Source: Ignavibacteria bacterium UBA7675 (lineage in GTDB: Bacteria > Bacteroidota > Ignavibacteria > Kapaibacteriales > UB7675). From it: a stretch of 64,000 bases of DNA. Where the stretch lies: contig DLHF01000018.1 in the NCBI GenBank assembly GCA_002483085.1, positions 1 to 64,000 of the forward strand. Direction: 5' to 3'. The notes under the pieces were generated by a model. The model had not been told where the DNA came from. It did not search any database and saw only the letters and a list, made by a program, of their open reading frames with translations. Each line of letters opens with the position of its first letter. Position 1 is the first letter of the stretch. This document shows positions 43,084 to 51,507 of this stretch, piece after piece. The position numbers and the translations under genes are program-made.

Positions 43084-43494
43084 ATGAAACCCGAAGTACG
43101 AACATCATTTGCTGAAATTGAATTTGAAGTAACCTCTTCTATGACTGCAACTCTCGACGGACGGGATATACACAAGGTGTATTCCACGTTCTGGCTGGCC
43201 TACCACGCCGAAGTTGCTGCGCGCCGCGCCATTGAACCATATTTCGACGAAGGCGAAAATGCAGTCGGCGGCGAAGTGTGTGTAAGGCACGAAGCAATGG
43301 CCGCTGTAGGCGACCGTGTTCGTGTACGCGCTGCCGTTACAGAGGTAAAAGAACGCAAAATTGTCTGCTCAATAGAAGCGTTTTCTCAGCGCGGGAAAAT
43401 CGCCACCGGGCACCAAGTGCAGATTGTACTCGCTCAGCGCGACATCGACAGGCTTGTAGACGCCGCCTATGGACGGAAAAGCCATCTGGCGTAG
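43084..43494 (+). CDS. Hotdog-fold thioesterase-like protein
   Basis: A 136-residue protein resembling small acyl-CoA thioesterases of the FlK type: a start rich in E-F-E-V-T, F-W-L-A-Y-H-A-E, then E-N-A-V-G-G-E-V-C-V-R-H-E-A-M-A-A-V-G-D-x-V, R-K-I-V-C-S-I-E-A-F and an end I-A-T-G-H-Q-V-Q. Substrate unknown; FlK relatives cleave small acyl-CoAs. It diverges from mtaB with 59 bases between. Confidence 0.82.
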   Translation: MKPEVRTSFAEIEFEVTSSMTATLDGRDIHKVYSTFWLAYHAEVAARRAIEPYFDEGENAVGGEVCVRHEAMAAVGDRVRVRAAVTEVKERKIVCSIEAFSQRGKIATGHQVQIVLAQRDIDRLVDAAYGRKSHLA

Positions 43495-43563
43495 TTTGCG
43501 CGGATATACACGCAGGCCAATTGGAAATGACGCATTCGGCTTTTCTTGCGCCCATTCATGCAC

Positions 43564-43641
43564 TGCGGTTGGGGCCGGACAACCACGCGGAGGATGTGCT
43601 GCGCGGTGCAGAGACCACAGCAAGGGCAAAGACCGAAGCGC
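43564..43641 (+). repeat. Intergenic repeat family 1, copy H
   Basis: Reads TGCGGTTGGGGC, CAACCACGCGGAGG, GCTGCGCGGTGCAGAGACC, then GGCAAAGACCGAAGCGC. It is the most complete compact copy and lies between two converging genes. Confidence 0.8.
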
Positions 43642-43681
43642 ACAACAGGCTCTTATAGCCAAACCACAAGCGGCACTACTG

Positions 43682-45403
43682 CTATTGCCCTGCCCACCAT
43701 TCGAGCTGTACTTCTTCAAAAATTGAATCGCGCTTTTCTGTCTCTTCAAGATACGCAGTTTGTTCATCGGTCAGCTCTTGTGCCTGCGCGTAGTCATCAG
43801 CCATTTGGCATAATGTTGTAAAGTCTGCATTATGGCTAATAAACCGCTGCTGGGCATAATCTTTTGCCGACTGCGTTGTAATCAGGAACTGCCAATCGGA
43901 GGCTTGGAGCAGCATAAACTCGCGAAGCGCTTGCGTAGCGATACGGCGAAGTGTAGCATCCATCAGCGCAGGAGGATGAGCTTCCACGAGTTCACCGAGG
44001 CGCTTTTCCGCTTGGTAGACAAGGAACCACGTCCATTTTGTTTCTTCGTTCATCCACACATGGTGGTTACCGCCTTCGCCCCACGAGCTTTCGGGAATAG
44101 CCATTACTTCATGAGGTCGCGCAAGGGAAAGCTGTTCTCCGGCAGTAGCAGCATTGACAAACTGCGAGTAATGGAGTTCCCGCAGAACTGCTTTCACAAA
44201 CTGGGGTCCCTCGAACCACCAGTGTCCGAAGAGCTCGGTATCGAACGGAGCGCACAATGTACCAAACTTCCCGCTTTTCTGATAGTAGTCCATCAGCGTT
44301 ACTTCCACCATACGAACGAAGTGATGAGCGTGCAGCCCGACGCGTTCTTCTGCCCATTCGGGTACGTATGGCAGCTTGTACTGCATATCGGCTTTTACAT
44401 CGGTGACACGCCAGTACCGATGTGCCGACAGATGGTATTTTTTGTGAAAATCGAGGTAATTCGGGTCGCCCGGATAGCCAGACTCTCCGCTCCACACCTG
44501 CATGGCGATACTATGATGGCGTGTAAAAGCCACAGATGTACCGCGCTCTACGTGCTCGTCGCTACTTACTTTATACAGGCTGAGCGGGGTTTTGTCGAAA
44601 TTCCACGGTTTGGCTTCGTACTGCGAAGCGCCCACCGAAACAAACTGTCTGTCGTCGCCTACCAGCACACCGAGCGGCACACCGCTTTCGCTTACATGCT
44701 GGTCTACAAAGAAAAATTCGATACCGTGCTCGGCAAAGAGCTGTTCAACGCCAGCTCGCGGCTGCGGCTCTTGATACAGGCTTATCGGCAGCAGTGTTTT
44801 CCACGGGTAGGACGGTCGGTAGCTGCACTCGGGGCTCCAGGCACCACGCGGCAGCCGACCAAAGTGCTTGCGAAAATTTTCGTTGGCGGCCTTTATTTGC
44901 AGGCGAATACTGCGGTCGTCGCCCAGCAGAGCATAATAGCCATGAGTAGCGCCACAGGTAATAAGCTCGATACAGCCCTCGTTGTACAGCTTGCCCAGCG
45001 CCCCGACAATCGAGCGGTCGTATTTCAAAAAATCGCTTTTGCGCTCTTTGAACCATGCTTCCCAGTACCGAGCTACTGGCGCCAGATGTTTATCCTCTGG
45101 CTTTTTGGCAAACTCGCGTGCATCGCGCTGGGCTGCTACAATGCGGTTATCGCAATATTGCTCGAACAGCGCCGGGAAATCCGGATGCGCCAATTGCTCG
45201 CACAGCACCGGTGAAATATCGATTGTCACCTTTGGCTCGATGTCTTCGGCAATGAGTTCGTGGAACACATTCAGCAGCGGTATATAGCACTCGGCTACAG
45301 CTTCGCACAGCCAATCGCTGCCATGCGGCCAAGTACCATGATGCAATACGTAGGGCAAATGCGTATGGAGAGCGAGAACGAAATTTCCTATATGCATAGA
45401 CAT
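43682..45403 (-). CDS. Glycoside hydrolase family 57 (DUF1957), branching-enzyme-like
   Basis: A 573-residue cytosolic glucan enzyme. The N-terminal GH57 barrel has F-V-L-A-L-H-T-H-L-P-Y-V (motif 1), G-A-W-S-P-E-C (motif 3, with the putative nucleophile Glu) and A-P-F-D-T-E-L-F-G-H-W-W-F-E-G (motif 4, with catalytic Asp). The DUF1957 region and the S-S-W-G-E-G-G-N-H-H-V-W-M block match 1,4-alpha-glucan branching enzymes (GlgB type of GH57), so glycogen metabolism is the likely role. M-H-I-G-N-F at 45397 is an alternative start. Confidence 0.92.
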   Translation of the reverse strand: MSMHIGNFVLALHTHLPYVLHHGTWPHGSDWLCEAVAECYIPLLNVFHELIAEDIEPKVTIDISPVLCEQLAHPDFPALFEQYCDNRIVAAQRDAREFAKKPEDKHLAPVARYWEAWFKERKSDFLKYDRSIVGALGKLYNEGCIELITCGATHGYYALLGDDRSIRLQIKAANENFRKHFGRLPRGAWSPECSYRPSYPWKTLLPISLYQEPQPRAGVEQLFAEHGIEFFFVDQHVSESGVPLGVLVGDDRQFVSVGASQYEAKPWNFDKTPLSLYKVSSDEHVERGTSVAFTRHHSIAMQVWSGESGYPGDPNYLDFHKKYHLSAHRYWRVTDVKADMQYKLPYVPEWAEERVGLHAHHFVRMVEVTLMDYYQKSGKFGTLCAPFDTELFGHWWFEGPQFVKAVLRELHYSQFVNAATAGEQLSLARPHEVMAIPESSWGEGGNHHVWMNEETKWTWFLVYQAEKRLGELVEAHPPALMDATLRRIATQALREFMLLQASDWQFLITTQSAKDYAQQRFISHNADFTTLCQMADDYAQAQELTDEQTAYLEETEKRDSIFEEVQLEWWAGQ

Positions 45404-45463
45404 GCTTCTGCAACTGTAGTAGAATCCGGCACTATTTCTTATAGAACGGGCATAAACATAAGA

Positions 45464-45494
45464 AAAAAAGCAGACACTCTCATGTCTGCTTTTT
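45464..45494. terminator. Bidirectional terminator
   Basis: A perfect 12-bp stem (AAAAAGCAGACA at 45464-45475 with TGTCTGCTTTTT at 45483-45494) with a 7-base loop. On the minus strand it is followed by a T-run, and it lies 23 bases after the stop of the DUF3467 gene. Confidence 0.85.
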
Positions 45495-45516
45495 CACATA
45501 TACAGGCGCATTCAGA

Positions 45517-45855
45517 TTAATGGAACTGCGCGCCGTCCTTGCCACCAACGGGAAAGCCACTTTGCTGCTGGCGTTCGATATCGATCTCGCCGAACTGTTG
45601 TTCGAACTTCAAAATATTCTCGTGAAGAGCGTGCAGCAGCAATTTTGCGTGCTGGGGTGTCATCACGATACGCGACATTACTTTTGCTTTCGGCACACCG
45701 GGCAGGATGCGCGTGAAATCAACAATAAATTCTGCGGGGGAATGCGAGATAATAGCGAGATTAGAATAAATGCCTTCTGCCTCTTTCTCACCGAGTTCAA
45801 TGCTTATTTGCTGGCCCTGGGGTTGCTGAGGTTGTCCTGTTTTTTTGTCTGACAT
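45517..45855 (-). CDS. DUF3467 domain protein
   Basis: A 112-residue cytosolic protein with an early Gln/Pro-rich stretch (Q-P-Q-Q-P-Q-G-Q-Q) and the DUF3467 core: Y-S-N-L-A-I-I-S-H-S-P-A-E-F-I-V-D-F-T-R-I-L-P and S-R-I-V-M-T-P-Q-H-A-K-L-L-L-H-A-L. The family is widespread in Bacteroidota and its function unknown. The ATG at 45855 gives the family N-terminus; a longer frame to 45927 overlaps the TPR gene. It is 46 bases downstream of that gene, probably the same transcript, which ends at the terminator at 45464-45494. Confidence 0.88.
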   Translation of the reverse strand: MSDKKTGQPQQPQGQQISIELGEKEAEGIYSNLAIISHSPAEFIVDFTRILPGVPKAKVMSRIVMTPQHAKLLLHALHENILKFEQQFGEIDIERQQQSGFPVGGKDGAQFH

Positions 45856-45901
45856 AGTAGTAAATCCTGTGGATAAAAAATGGGTAACATTGCATGAGCG
45901 A

Positions 45902-47410
45902 TCAGCGAAGTTTGTCTGCTTTGTCAAAAGCCTGTTTCGCTTTGTCCGTTTTACCGAGTTTCCCGTAGATCTGCCCGAGCAATTCGTAGTAGCGTCTGTT
46001 ATTCTGATACAGTGGCTCGGTACCTTCGAGTTCAGCCACCATCACTTTTACTTTCTGGTCGTTGCGCGTTACTTGGTAGATATTCAGCAACTGCTCAATG
46101 ACACCAAAATCGCTGTCTTTGCCTGGCAATTTGCGGTAGTTTTCAAAATAGGTAGCCGATTTCTGGAGCATGGGCAGATAGCGGGATTCCTCCGGCTGAT
46201 ACTTCGGATTGCTATCTACTTTTTTCTGTTCTTCTTGTTGTACGACACCAGCTTTGTTTTTGAACGCAGCCGCGATGTTATACAGGGCAATATCGTAGTT
46301 GGGGTCGATAGCAAGGGCCTTTTCGAATTGCTCGATGGCCGCGTCGTTCTGGTTGATATTTGCAAGCATAGCACCGTACTGCACGAGATACGCCTTGTTA
46401 TCGGGGTACTTTTTCGCCAGATCAGCTACCTTTTTCATCGCTTCTTCGCGATTGCCGGTCTTTTCCATGATCTGCATTTGCAGCTTCATCATTTCTTCGC
46501 TGTCCGGCTGAATACTCGTAGAAGCGGAAAGCAGTTTCATCGCCTTGTCGTAGTTCGAATGGTTGTAGTAGTACAGCGCCAGTATAGCATAGTTGCGCAT
46601 ATCCAGATCGCTGTACAGCTCCTTATCGGCCTGCGACCAAGAAGCTGGCGGATTGACACAGGCGCCTTTCAGGACAAATTCATTGCCTTTCTCTGCGTAG
46701 AACATATAGGTTTCTTTGCCGTCAAGACTTTTGTAGTAGTCTATAAGCACCGAATCCTTGTTGTTTTGCATTCCTTTTACGTTCGTCGGGTTGCCCACTG
46801 TTTTCTGTACCGCAGAGCGAGCTGTGCCGAGCATCACTTCTTTTTGCACAAGAAGGTCGACTGCCTCTCTATTGGCATCCACATAATATTCAAGAGCCTC
46901 GATAAAACGAGCGGTATCGCCTACTGCCTCGTGCATCTGCGCCAGAATTGTGTACGACGACAGATAAGCGGGGCGTATGTCTATAGAAGTTTGCATCTTT
47001 TTGATAGACTCGCGCACGCCCTTCATCCTTTCGCTTTCATTGCTCATTCCCAGAGCTTTGTTGTACAGCTCAATAGCTTCGTTGAAGCTATCGACCCACA
47101 CTGTCTGCTCCAAGTACGACATCTGGTTCAGCATGTTCTGATCTTTCACATACTTACGCGCTTCTGCAAACGCGGCAATCATGCCCTCTGTATTTTTCTT
47201 CTCATAGCGCACCTGACCGAGAGTGTGCCACGCCTCGCCGTTGGTCGGGTTTTTCCGCAGTTCCTTCTCAAGGTATTCTTCAGCCTTATCCCACTCCTTG
47301 TTGTTTGCCGCAATACTCGCAGTGGTCATCTCGGAAGATTTGCACTGAAAGCCCTGCATCAGCAGAGCTGCACACAACAATATGCAAAGGTTTGTTAGGA
47401 ATACTTTCAC
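45902..47410 (-). CDS. Tetratricopeptide-repeat exported protein
   Basis: A 502-residue exported protein with a GTG start at 47410. GGAG sits eight bases upstream, and the start yields a clean signal peptide (K-V-F-L-T-N-L-C-I-L-L-C-A-A-L-L-M-Q-G-F-Q-C). No in-frame ATG gives the signal peptide at its N-terminus: the ATG at 47464 adds 18 residues, and later ones fall inside it. The Cys could be lipidated, but F-Q before it is unusual. TPR units are seen at about 35-110 (D-K-A-E-E-Y-L-E-K-E-L-R-K-N-P, W-H-T-L-G-Q-V), about 255-390 (A-I-E-Q-F-E-K-A-L-A-I-D-P-N-Y-D-I-A) and near the end (Y-E-L-L-G-Q-I-Y-G-K-L-G). It probably scaffolds a periplasmic complex; partners unknown. Confidence 0.85.
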   Translation of the reverse strand: MKVFLTNLCILLCAALLMQGFQCKSSEMTTASIAANNKEWDKAEEYLEKELRKNPTNGEAWHTLGQVRYEKKNTEGMIAAFAEARKYVKDQNMLNQMSYLEQTVWVDSFNEAIELYNKALGMSNESERMKGVRESIKKMQTSIDIRPAYLSSYTILAQMHEAVGDTARFIEALEYYVDANREAVDLLVQKEVMLGTARSAVQKTVGNPTNVKGMQNNKDSVLIDYYKSLDGKETYMFYAEKGNEFVLKGACVNPPASWSQADKELYSDLDMRNYAILALYYYNHSNYDKAMKLLSASTSIQPDSEEMMKLQMQIMEKTGNREEAMKKVADLAKKYPDNKAYLVQYGAMLANINQNDAAIEQFEKALAIDPNYDIALYNIAAAFKNKAGVVQQEEQKKVDSNPKYQPEESRYLPMLQKSATYFENYRKLPGKDSDFGVIEQLLNIYQVTRNDQKVKVMVAELEGTEPLYQNNRRYYELLGQIYGKLGKTDKAKQAFDKADKLR

Positions 47411-47619
47411 GGGGATCACTCCTGTATTGTCCAATGGAATAGTAAATTTTGCAGAGCTATACACATTACTCGTCGTTTGTCAGGACATCGCCTTGTGCGA
47501 AGAAACTTAAATTACAAAAACCCCCTGCTCTATACAAGAAACGGGCGGATGATTTCGTACTGATCGGGGAAAAACGTAATTTTGTAAAGTTTATTTTTTC
47601 GCAATATTTACGACAATAT

Positions 47620-48720
47620 ATGACCAGACCCTCTTTCCCATCGTTTCTCTGCCGTTTTCGCCGATTGCTGCCAGCAATTGCCTTCGGATGTTTCATAGCT
47701 GCTCCTCATGGCCTCATGGCACAGCCGCATAATGCAGAGCCAGCCGCCGCCGACTCCATCCATTACGCCAATGAAGTTCATCTGCGAAATGTAAAGCAGC
47801 TTACCTTTGGTGGCGAAAATGCCGAAGCTTATCTGTCGTTCGACGAACAGCAGCTTGTGTTTCAGCACCGCGACAACGCTGGTGAATGCGATCAAATCTA
47901 TACGATGACACTCGATGGAGGTAATCGCAAGCTGATTTCGACAGGAAAAGGCCGTACAACGTGCTCATACTTCCTGCCCGACGGTAATATTATCTATGCT
48001 TCGACCCACGTGGCAAGCCCCGAATGCCCGCCCCCACCGGATTTCTCCCGTGGTTATGTGTGGCCTTTGTACGAAGGCTACGACATTTTCGTGGCATCGC
48101 CCGATGGTCGAATACTACGACAAATCACAACAGAAAAAGGTTACGACGCCGAAGCTACCATTTCGCCTAAAGGCGACCGCATGGTGTTTACGTCTACACG
48201 CAGCGGCGATATAGAGCTCTATAGTTCCAAGCTCGATGGCTCGGATGTACACCAGCTTACTAATCTGCCGGGCTACGACGGCGGTGCGTTCTATAGCCTC
48301 GATGGCAAAAAGATTGTGTTTCGCGCCTCGCGGCCCGAAGGCGAAAAGCTGAAAGAATATCAGGAACTGCTGAAGGAAGGTCTGATCCGCCCGTCGAAGC
48401 TGGAACTCTATGTGATGGATGCCGACGGAAGCAATATTACACAAGTGACAAATAACGGCGCCGCAAACTTTGCTCCGTTCTTCCACCCCGATGGCCAACG
48501 CATCATTTTTGCGTCGAACCTCGGCGATCCTAAAGGCCGCAACTTCGATCTTTATATGATCAATGTAGATGGCACAGGGCTTACACGCATTACAGCCCAC
48601 AGCGAGTTCGACGGCTTCCCGATGTTTACAAGCGATGGCAAAAAGCTCGTCTTCTGCTCCAATCGCAAGAACGCAAAGCCCGGCGAAACCAATGTATTTA
48701 TCGCCGACTGGGTAGAGTGA
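47620..48720 (+). CDS. TolB-like exported WD40-type propeller protein
   Basis: A 366-residue exported protein. The signal peptide is about residues 12-35, ending L-M-A-Q-P. The rest is built of PD40 repeats with the pattern S-P-x-G-x-x-[ML]-V-F-x-S-x-R-x-G and D-x-[DE]-[LI]-Y (for example S-P-K-G-D-R-M-V-F-T-S-T-R-S-G-D-I-E-L-Y), like TolB and DPP-IV propellers. No peptidase domain follows. A binding or scaffolding role in the periplasm is likely. It is divergent from the TPR gene across 209 bases. Confidence 0.86.
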   Translation: MTRPSFPSFLCRFRRLLPAIAFGCFIAAPHGLMAQPHNAEPAAADSIHYANEVHLRNVKQLTFGGENAEAYLSFDEQQLVFQHRDNAGECDQIYTMTLDGGNRKLISTGKGRTTCSYFLPDGNIIYASTHVASPECPPPPDFSRGYVWPLYEGYDIFVASPDGRILRQITTEKGYDAEATISPKGDRMVFTSTRSGDIELYSSKLDGSDVHQLTNLPGYDGGAFYSLDGKKIVFRASRPEGEKLKEYQELLKEGLIRPSKLELYVMDADGSNITQVTNNGAANFAPFFHPDGQRIIFASNLGDPKGRNFDLYMINVDGTGLTRITAHSEFDGFPMFTSDGKKLVFCSNRKNAKPGETNVFIADWVE

Positions 48721-48734
48721 TTTGTCCGAAAGAA

Positions 48735-48783
48735 GCAAAGCCGTAGAAGTGCGCCATCGAGGCATGCCTACGGCTTTTTTGCT
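48735..48783. terminator. Terminator between converging genes
   Basis: The stem AGCCGTAG (48739-48746) / CTACGGCT (48768-48775) is followed by a six-T run on the plus strand. It ends the propeller gene and overlaps the last codons of tsaD on the other strand. Confidence 0.75.
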
Positions 48784-49805
48784 GCTCGTATCGCCGCTGA
48801 ACCCACAGTGAACACAAGCCCGTCGTCGGCACCGCGCATGAGTTTGTGGCGGCCTACAAGCCCGATCATCGCCGCGTTGTCGGTGCAGAGGGCAATAGAC
48901 GGCACAACGACTCTCATGCCGTGTAGCGATGCTTTTGCGCTCATCAGGGCGCGTAGCCGCGAGTTCGCCGATACACCTCCGGCTACGGCAATAGCCTGTA
49001 CCTCGTGTGCACGCGCAGCTCGCACTGTTTTTTCCACAAGCACTTCTGCTATAGCTTCCTGCACCGAAGCACACAAATCGGGCAAATCGCTTTCCGGGAT
49101 TGTCCCACCGCTGTATGTTTTCTGGATATAGGTTCGCACAGATGTCTTCAAACCGCTAAAGCTGAAATTGTAGTTGTGCTCGTGCAGCATCGGACGCGGA
49201 AAAGCATGTGCAGCCGGGTTGCCCTGCCGGGCGAGTGCGTCGATCTTTGCTCCACCGGGATAGCCAAGCCCAAGCAGCTTTGCGGTTTTGTCGAACGCTT
49301 CGCCAGCCGCGTCGTCCTTTGTAGAGCCCAGCACTTCGTATGACAAAAACGAATGCACGAGAAAGATTGATGTGTGCCCACCGCTTACAACCAGCGATAT
49401 AAAGGGAAATGCAAGGTCGGGATACTCGATAAACGGCGAGTATATATGCCCCTCAATGTGGTTTACTGCCGCCGTGGGAATGCCGTAGCGAAGCGATAAC
49501 CCTTTGGCAAAATTTGCTCCGACAATGAGCGCGCCAGCCAGCCCAGGATTTGATGTGACGGCGACTGCCTCGATGTCTTCTATGCGGAGATCGGCGCGTT
49601 CGAGCGCTTCTGCTACGACGGCGGAGATCGACGCCGTGTGCATGCGCGAGGCTATTTCGGGAATAACACCGCCGTATTTTGAGTGTTCGAGCTGCGAAGA
49701 AATCACATTGCTGCGCACCTCCGCGCCCACAAGTACCGCAGCCGATGTTTCGTCGCACGAGGTCTCTATGGCAAGTAATGTGCTTGTATCTGTATAGCGT
49801 TTCAC
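48768..49805 (-). CDS. tsaD: tRNA N6-threonylcarbamoyltransferase subunit
   Basis: Transfers the threonylcarbamoyl group to A37 of ANN-decoding tRNAs with TsaB and TsaE. The 345 residues include L-A-I-E-T-S-C-D-E-T-S-A-A, P-E-I-A-S-R-M-H, the metal-binding V-N-H-I-E-G-H-I, V-S-G-G-H-T-S-I and V-A-G-G-V-S-A-N-S-R-L-R. Its product, t6A, is the substrate of mtaB at 41.7-43.0 kb in the same window, although not in the same operon. Confidence 0.96.
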   Translation of the reverse strand: MKRYTDTSTLLAIETSCDETSAAVLVGAEVRSNVISSQLEHSKYGGVIPEIASRMHTASISAVVAEALERADLRIEDIEAVAVTSNPGLAGALIVGANFAKGLSLRYGIPTAAVNHIEGHIYSPFIEYPDLAFPFISLVVSGGHTSIFLVHSFLSYEVLGSTKDDAAGEAFDKTAKLLGLGYPGGAKIDALARQGNPAAHAFPRPMLHEHNYNFSFSGLKTSVRTYIQKTYSGGTIPESDLPDLCASVQEAIAEVLVEKTVRAARAHEVQAIAVAGGVSANSRLRALMSAKASLHGMRVVVPSIALCTDNAAMIGLVGRHKLMRGADDGLVFTVGSAAIRAAKKP

Positions 49806-49901
49806 TGTTGTATCCAGTTCATGTTGAACACAGGACTACACGCCTTGGATATTGGCTTGCGGTCCGAAATTCACTGTAAAAATATGATGGCACGGGCGGC
49901 G

Positions 49902-50000
49902 TGCTGCGGCGAACAACCAGCGGATGGCGGGCGGCACAACCACGAGGCGGTTATGCGCGCGGTGCAGAGCCGCTACGCATGGACAGAGGCCGAAGCGCTA
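49902..50000 (+). repeat. Intergenic repeat family 1, copy I
   Basis: Reads GTGCTGCGGCGAACAACCAG, CACAACCACGAGGCGG, GCGCGCGGTGCAGAG, then CAGAGGCCGAAGCGC. It is a long copy with an insertion-like duplication of the first segment (GGCGGGCGGCACAACC), in the 262-base gap upstream of tsaD. Confidence 0.75.
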
Positions 50001-50067
50001 CGACTTCCTATCTTTCCGCCTTGTACTTGGCAGCGTTTCTTCAACGAGATAACGCTACAAAATATTG

Positions 50068-51417
50068 CTATCGCACTTTTTTGCCGGGCGTGGCACGTCC
50101 GCCCTGATACAGAACTAGCTCTTTTGTGGCTCCCTTGTCGTCCATCCGAAATTCGATCTGTGCATCAACAACTGTGAGAAAATACAGGACATCCGACTCC
50201 GGGTATATCTCGAATTTGCTTTGCCCTGTAGCTTGTGCATAAAGTTTTCCATCCCCGGTTGTCACTGTGATAACAAACCCCGGCGCGAGCTCATATTCGC
50301 CGATATGGCGCGCATAGACTGCCGGATCGACCTTCGCCACAACACGTTCGGAAGGCAGCTTGTAGGGCTCTCCAAAGACAATAGAAGCAATGGTGGCTCC
50401 TACATCTGCTGGCTCGCCGTGTTCAAAATTGCCGAGCACGATAATACACACATCATCATCGGGATACCGGGCGATAAACGTAGCAAAGCCATTGACGCCA
50501 CCGGAATGCTGAATCTGCCTGCGGCCTTTGTTCACCATAGCCCAGCCATAGCCATAGTATCCACTCACGGGCGTAAACATGGCATCGAGCGACGATTTTT
50601 TCAGCAGCTTTTCGGTGTACAGCGCTCTGTCCCACTTGTACAAGTCTTCTACTGTCGAGTACAAGGCACCAGCTCCCGAAGGCACCGACATATCGATATA
50701 CTCGGCATTCGCAAGGCCATCGGCGCTCAGAGTATAGCCCGCAGCACGATTGGCAAGCAGCTTTTGCGCGTGGTCGTAGCCGCTCTCCTTCATACCAAGA
50801 GGATCAAAGATGTGCTGTTGCACATACTGTTCGTATGGCTCGCCGGATACCTTCTCGATGATCAAGGTAAGCAGTACGTAGTTAGAATTGGAATACTCAT
50901 AGCTTTCACCGGGCTTGAAGCTGGCAGGTACATCGCGAAATTTATCAATAAGCTCCTGGAGTGTCGCGGCAGTTCTCCACGAGGTACGATCCTTTTCGAT
51001 AGCCGTGTAGTTGGCAATTCCAGAGGTATGGCTTAGCAAATGATGGATGGTAATAGCATCGCCGTTGGGATAGCCGGGCAAATATTTCGAGAGCGGATCG
51101 TGAACACCGAGCAATCCGCGCTCCTGTAGCTGCATAATCGCCGTGGCTGTGAACTGCTTTGTAAGCGAACCGAGGCGGTATTTTGTCTGCGACGTATTTG
51201 GTACACCAAGCTCGTAGTTGGCCTGGCCGTAGCCACGCGCGAGCAGAATATTGCCATTGTGGGCTACCAGCACGGTTCCCGAAAATTTTTGCAGACGCAC
51301 ATAAGCAGTGACTGCACTGTCGATTTTATCGGCAGTCGGGCGAGCAAACAGGCGTACATGAGCCAGCAAAACAATGGCGACGAACAGAGTATTCGCAATA
51401 GGAGCAAATCGCTTCAT
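50068..51417 (-). CDS. Beta-lactamase-like serine hydrolase, exported
   Basis: A 449-residue exported penicillin-binding/class C beta-lactamase-like hydrolase. The signal peptide is about residues 1-25. The catalytic S-x-x-K is in R-L-G-S-L-T-K-Q-F, the Y-x-N in Y-E-Y-S-N-S-N-Y and the third motif is H-S-G-G. About 110 extra C-terminal residues form a beta-rich domain. Likely substrates are peptidoglycan peptides or esters. I start at M-K-R-F-A (51417); the 51444 start adds nine residues before a normal signal peptide. It is 90 bases downstream of cinA. Confidence 0.88.
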   Translation of the reverse strand: MKRFAPIANTLFVAIVLLAHVRLFARPTADKIDSAVTAYVRLQKFSGTVLVAHNGNILLARGYGQANYELGVPNTSQTKYRLGSLTKQFTATAIMQLQERGLLGVHDPLSKYLPGYPNGDAITIHHLLSHTSGIANYTAIEKDRTSWRTAATLQELIDKFRDVPASFKPGESYEYSNSNYVLLTLIIEKVSGEPYEQYVQQHIFDPLGMKESGYDHAQKLLANRAAGYTLSADGLANAEYIDMSVPSGAGALYSTVEDLYKWDRALYTEKLLKKSSLDAMFTPVSGYYGYGWAMVNKGRRQIQHSGGVNGFATFIARYPDDDVCIIVLGNFEHGEPADVGATIASIVFGEPYKLPSERVVAKVDPAVYARHIGEYELAPGFVITVTTGDGKLYAQATGQSKFEIYPESDVLYFLTVVDAQIEFRMDDKGATKELVLYQGGRATPGKKVR

Positions 51418-51507
51418 AATTTTTTCCGAGAATGAGCAATACAACGACCCCGATACGAAGTCGGGAACGCGAAGTTGCAGTGCAGAAAACCCGTATTACC
51501 GGCATAG

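Noticed and set aside
43832..45214. Long plus-strand frame opposite the GH57 gene
   Set aside because: The minus-strand gene has all GH57 motifs; the antisense frame has none.
45845..47398. Long plus-strand frame opposite the TPR gene
   Set aside because: Phe/Val/His-rich antisense shadow; the TPR protein with signal peptide explains the region.
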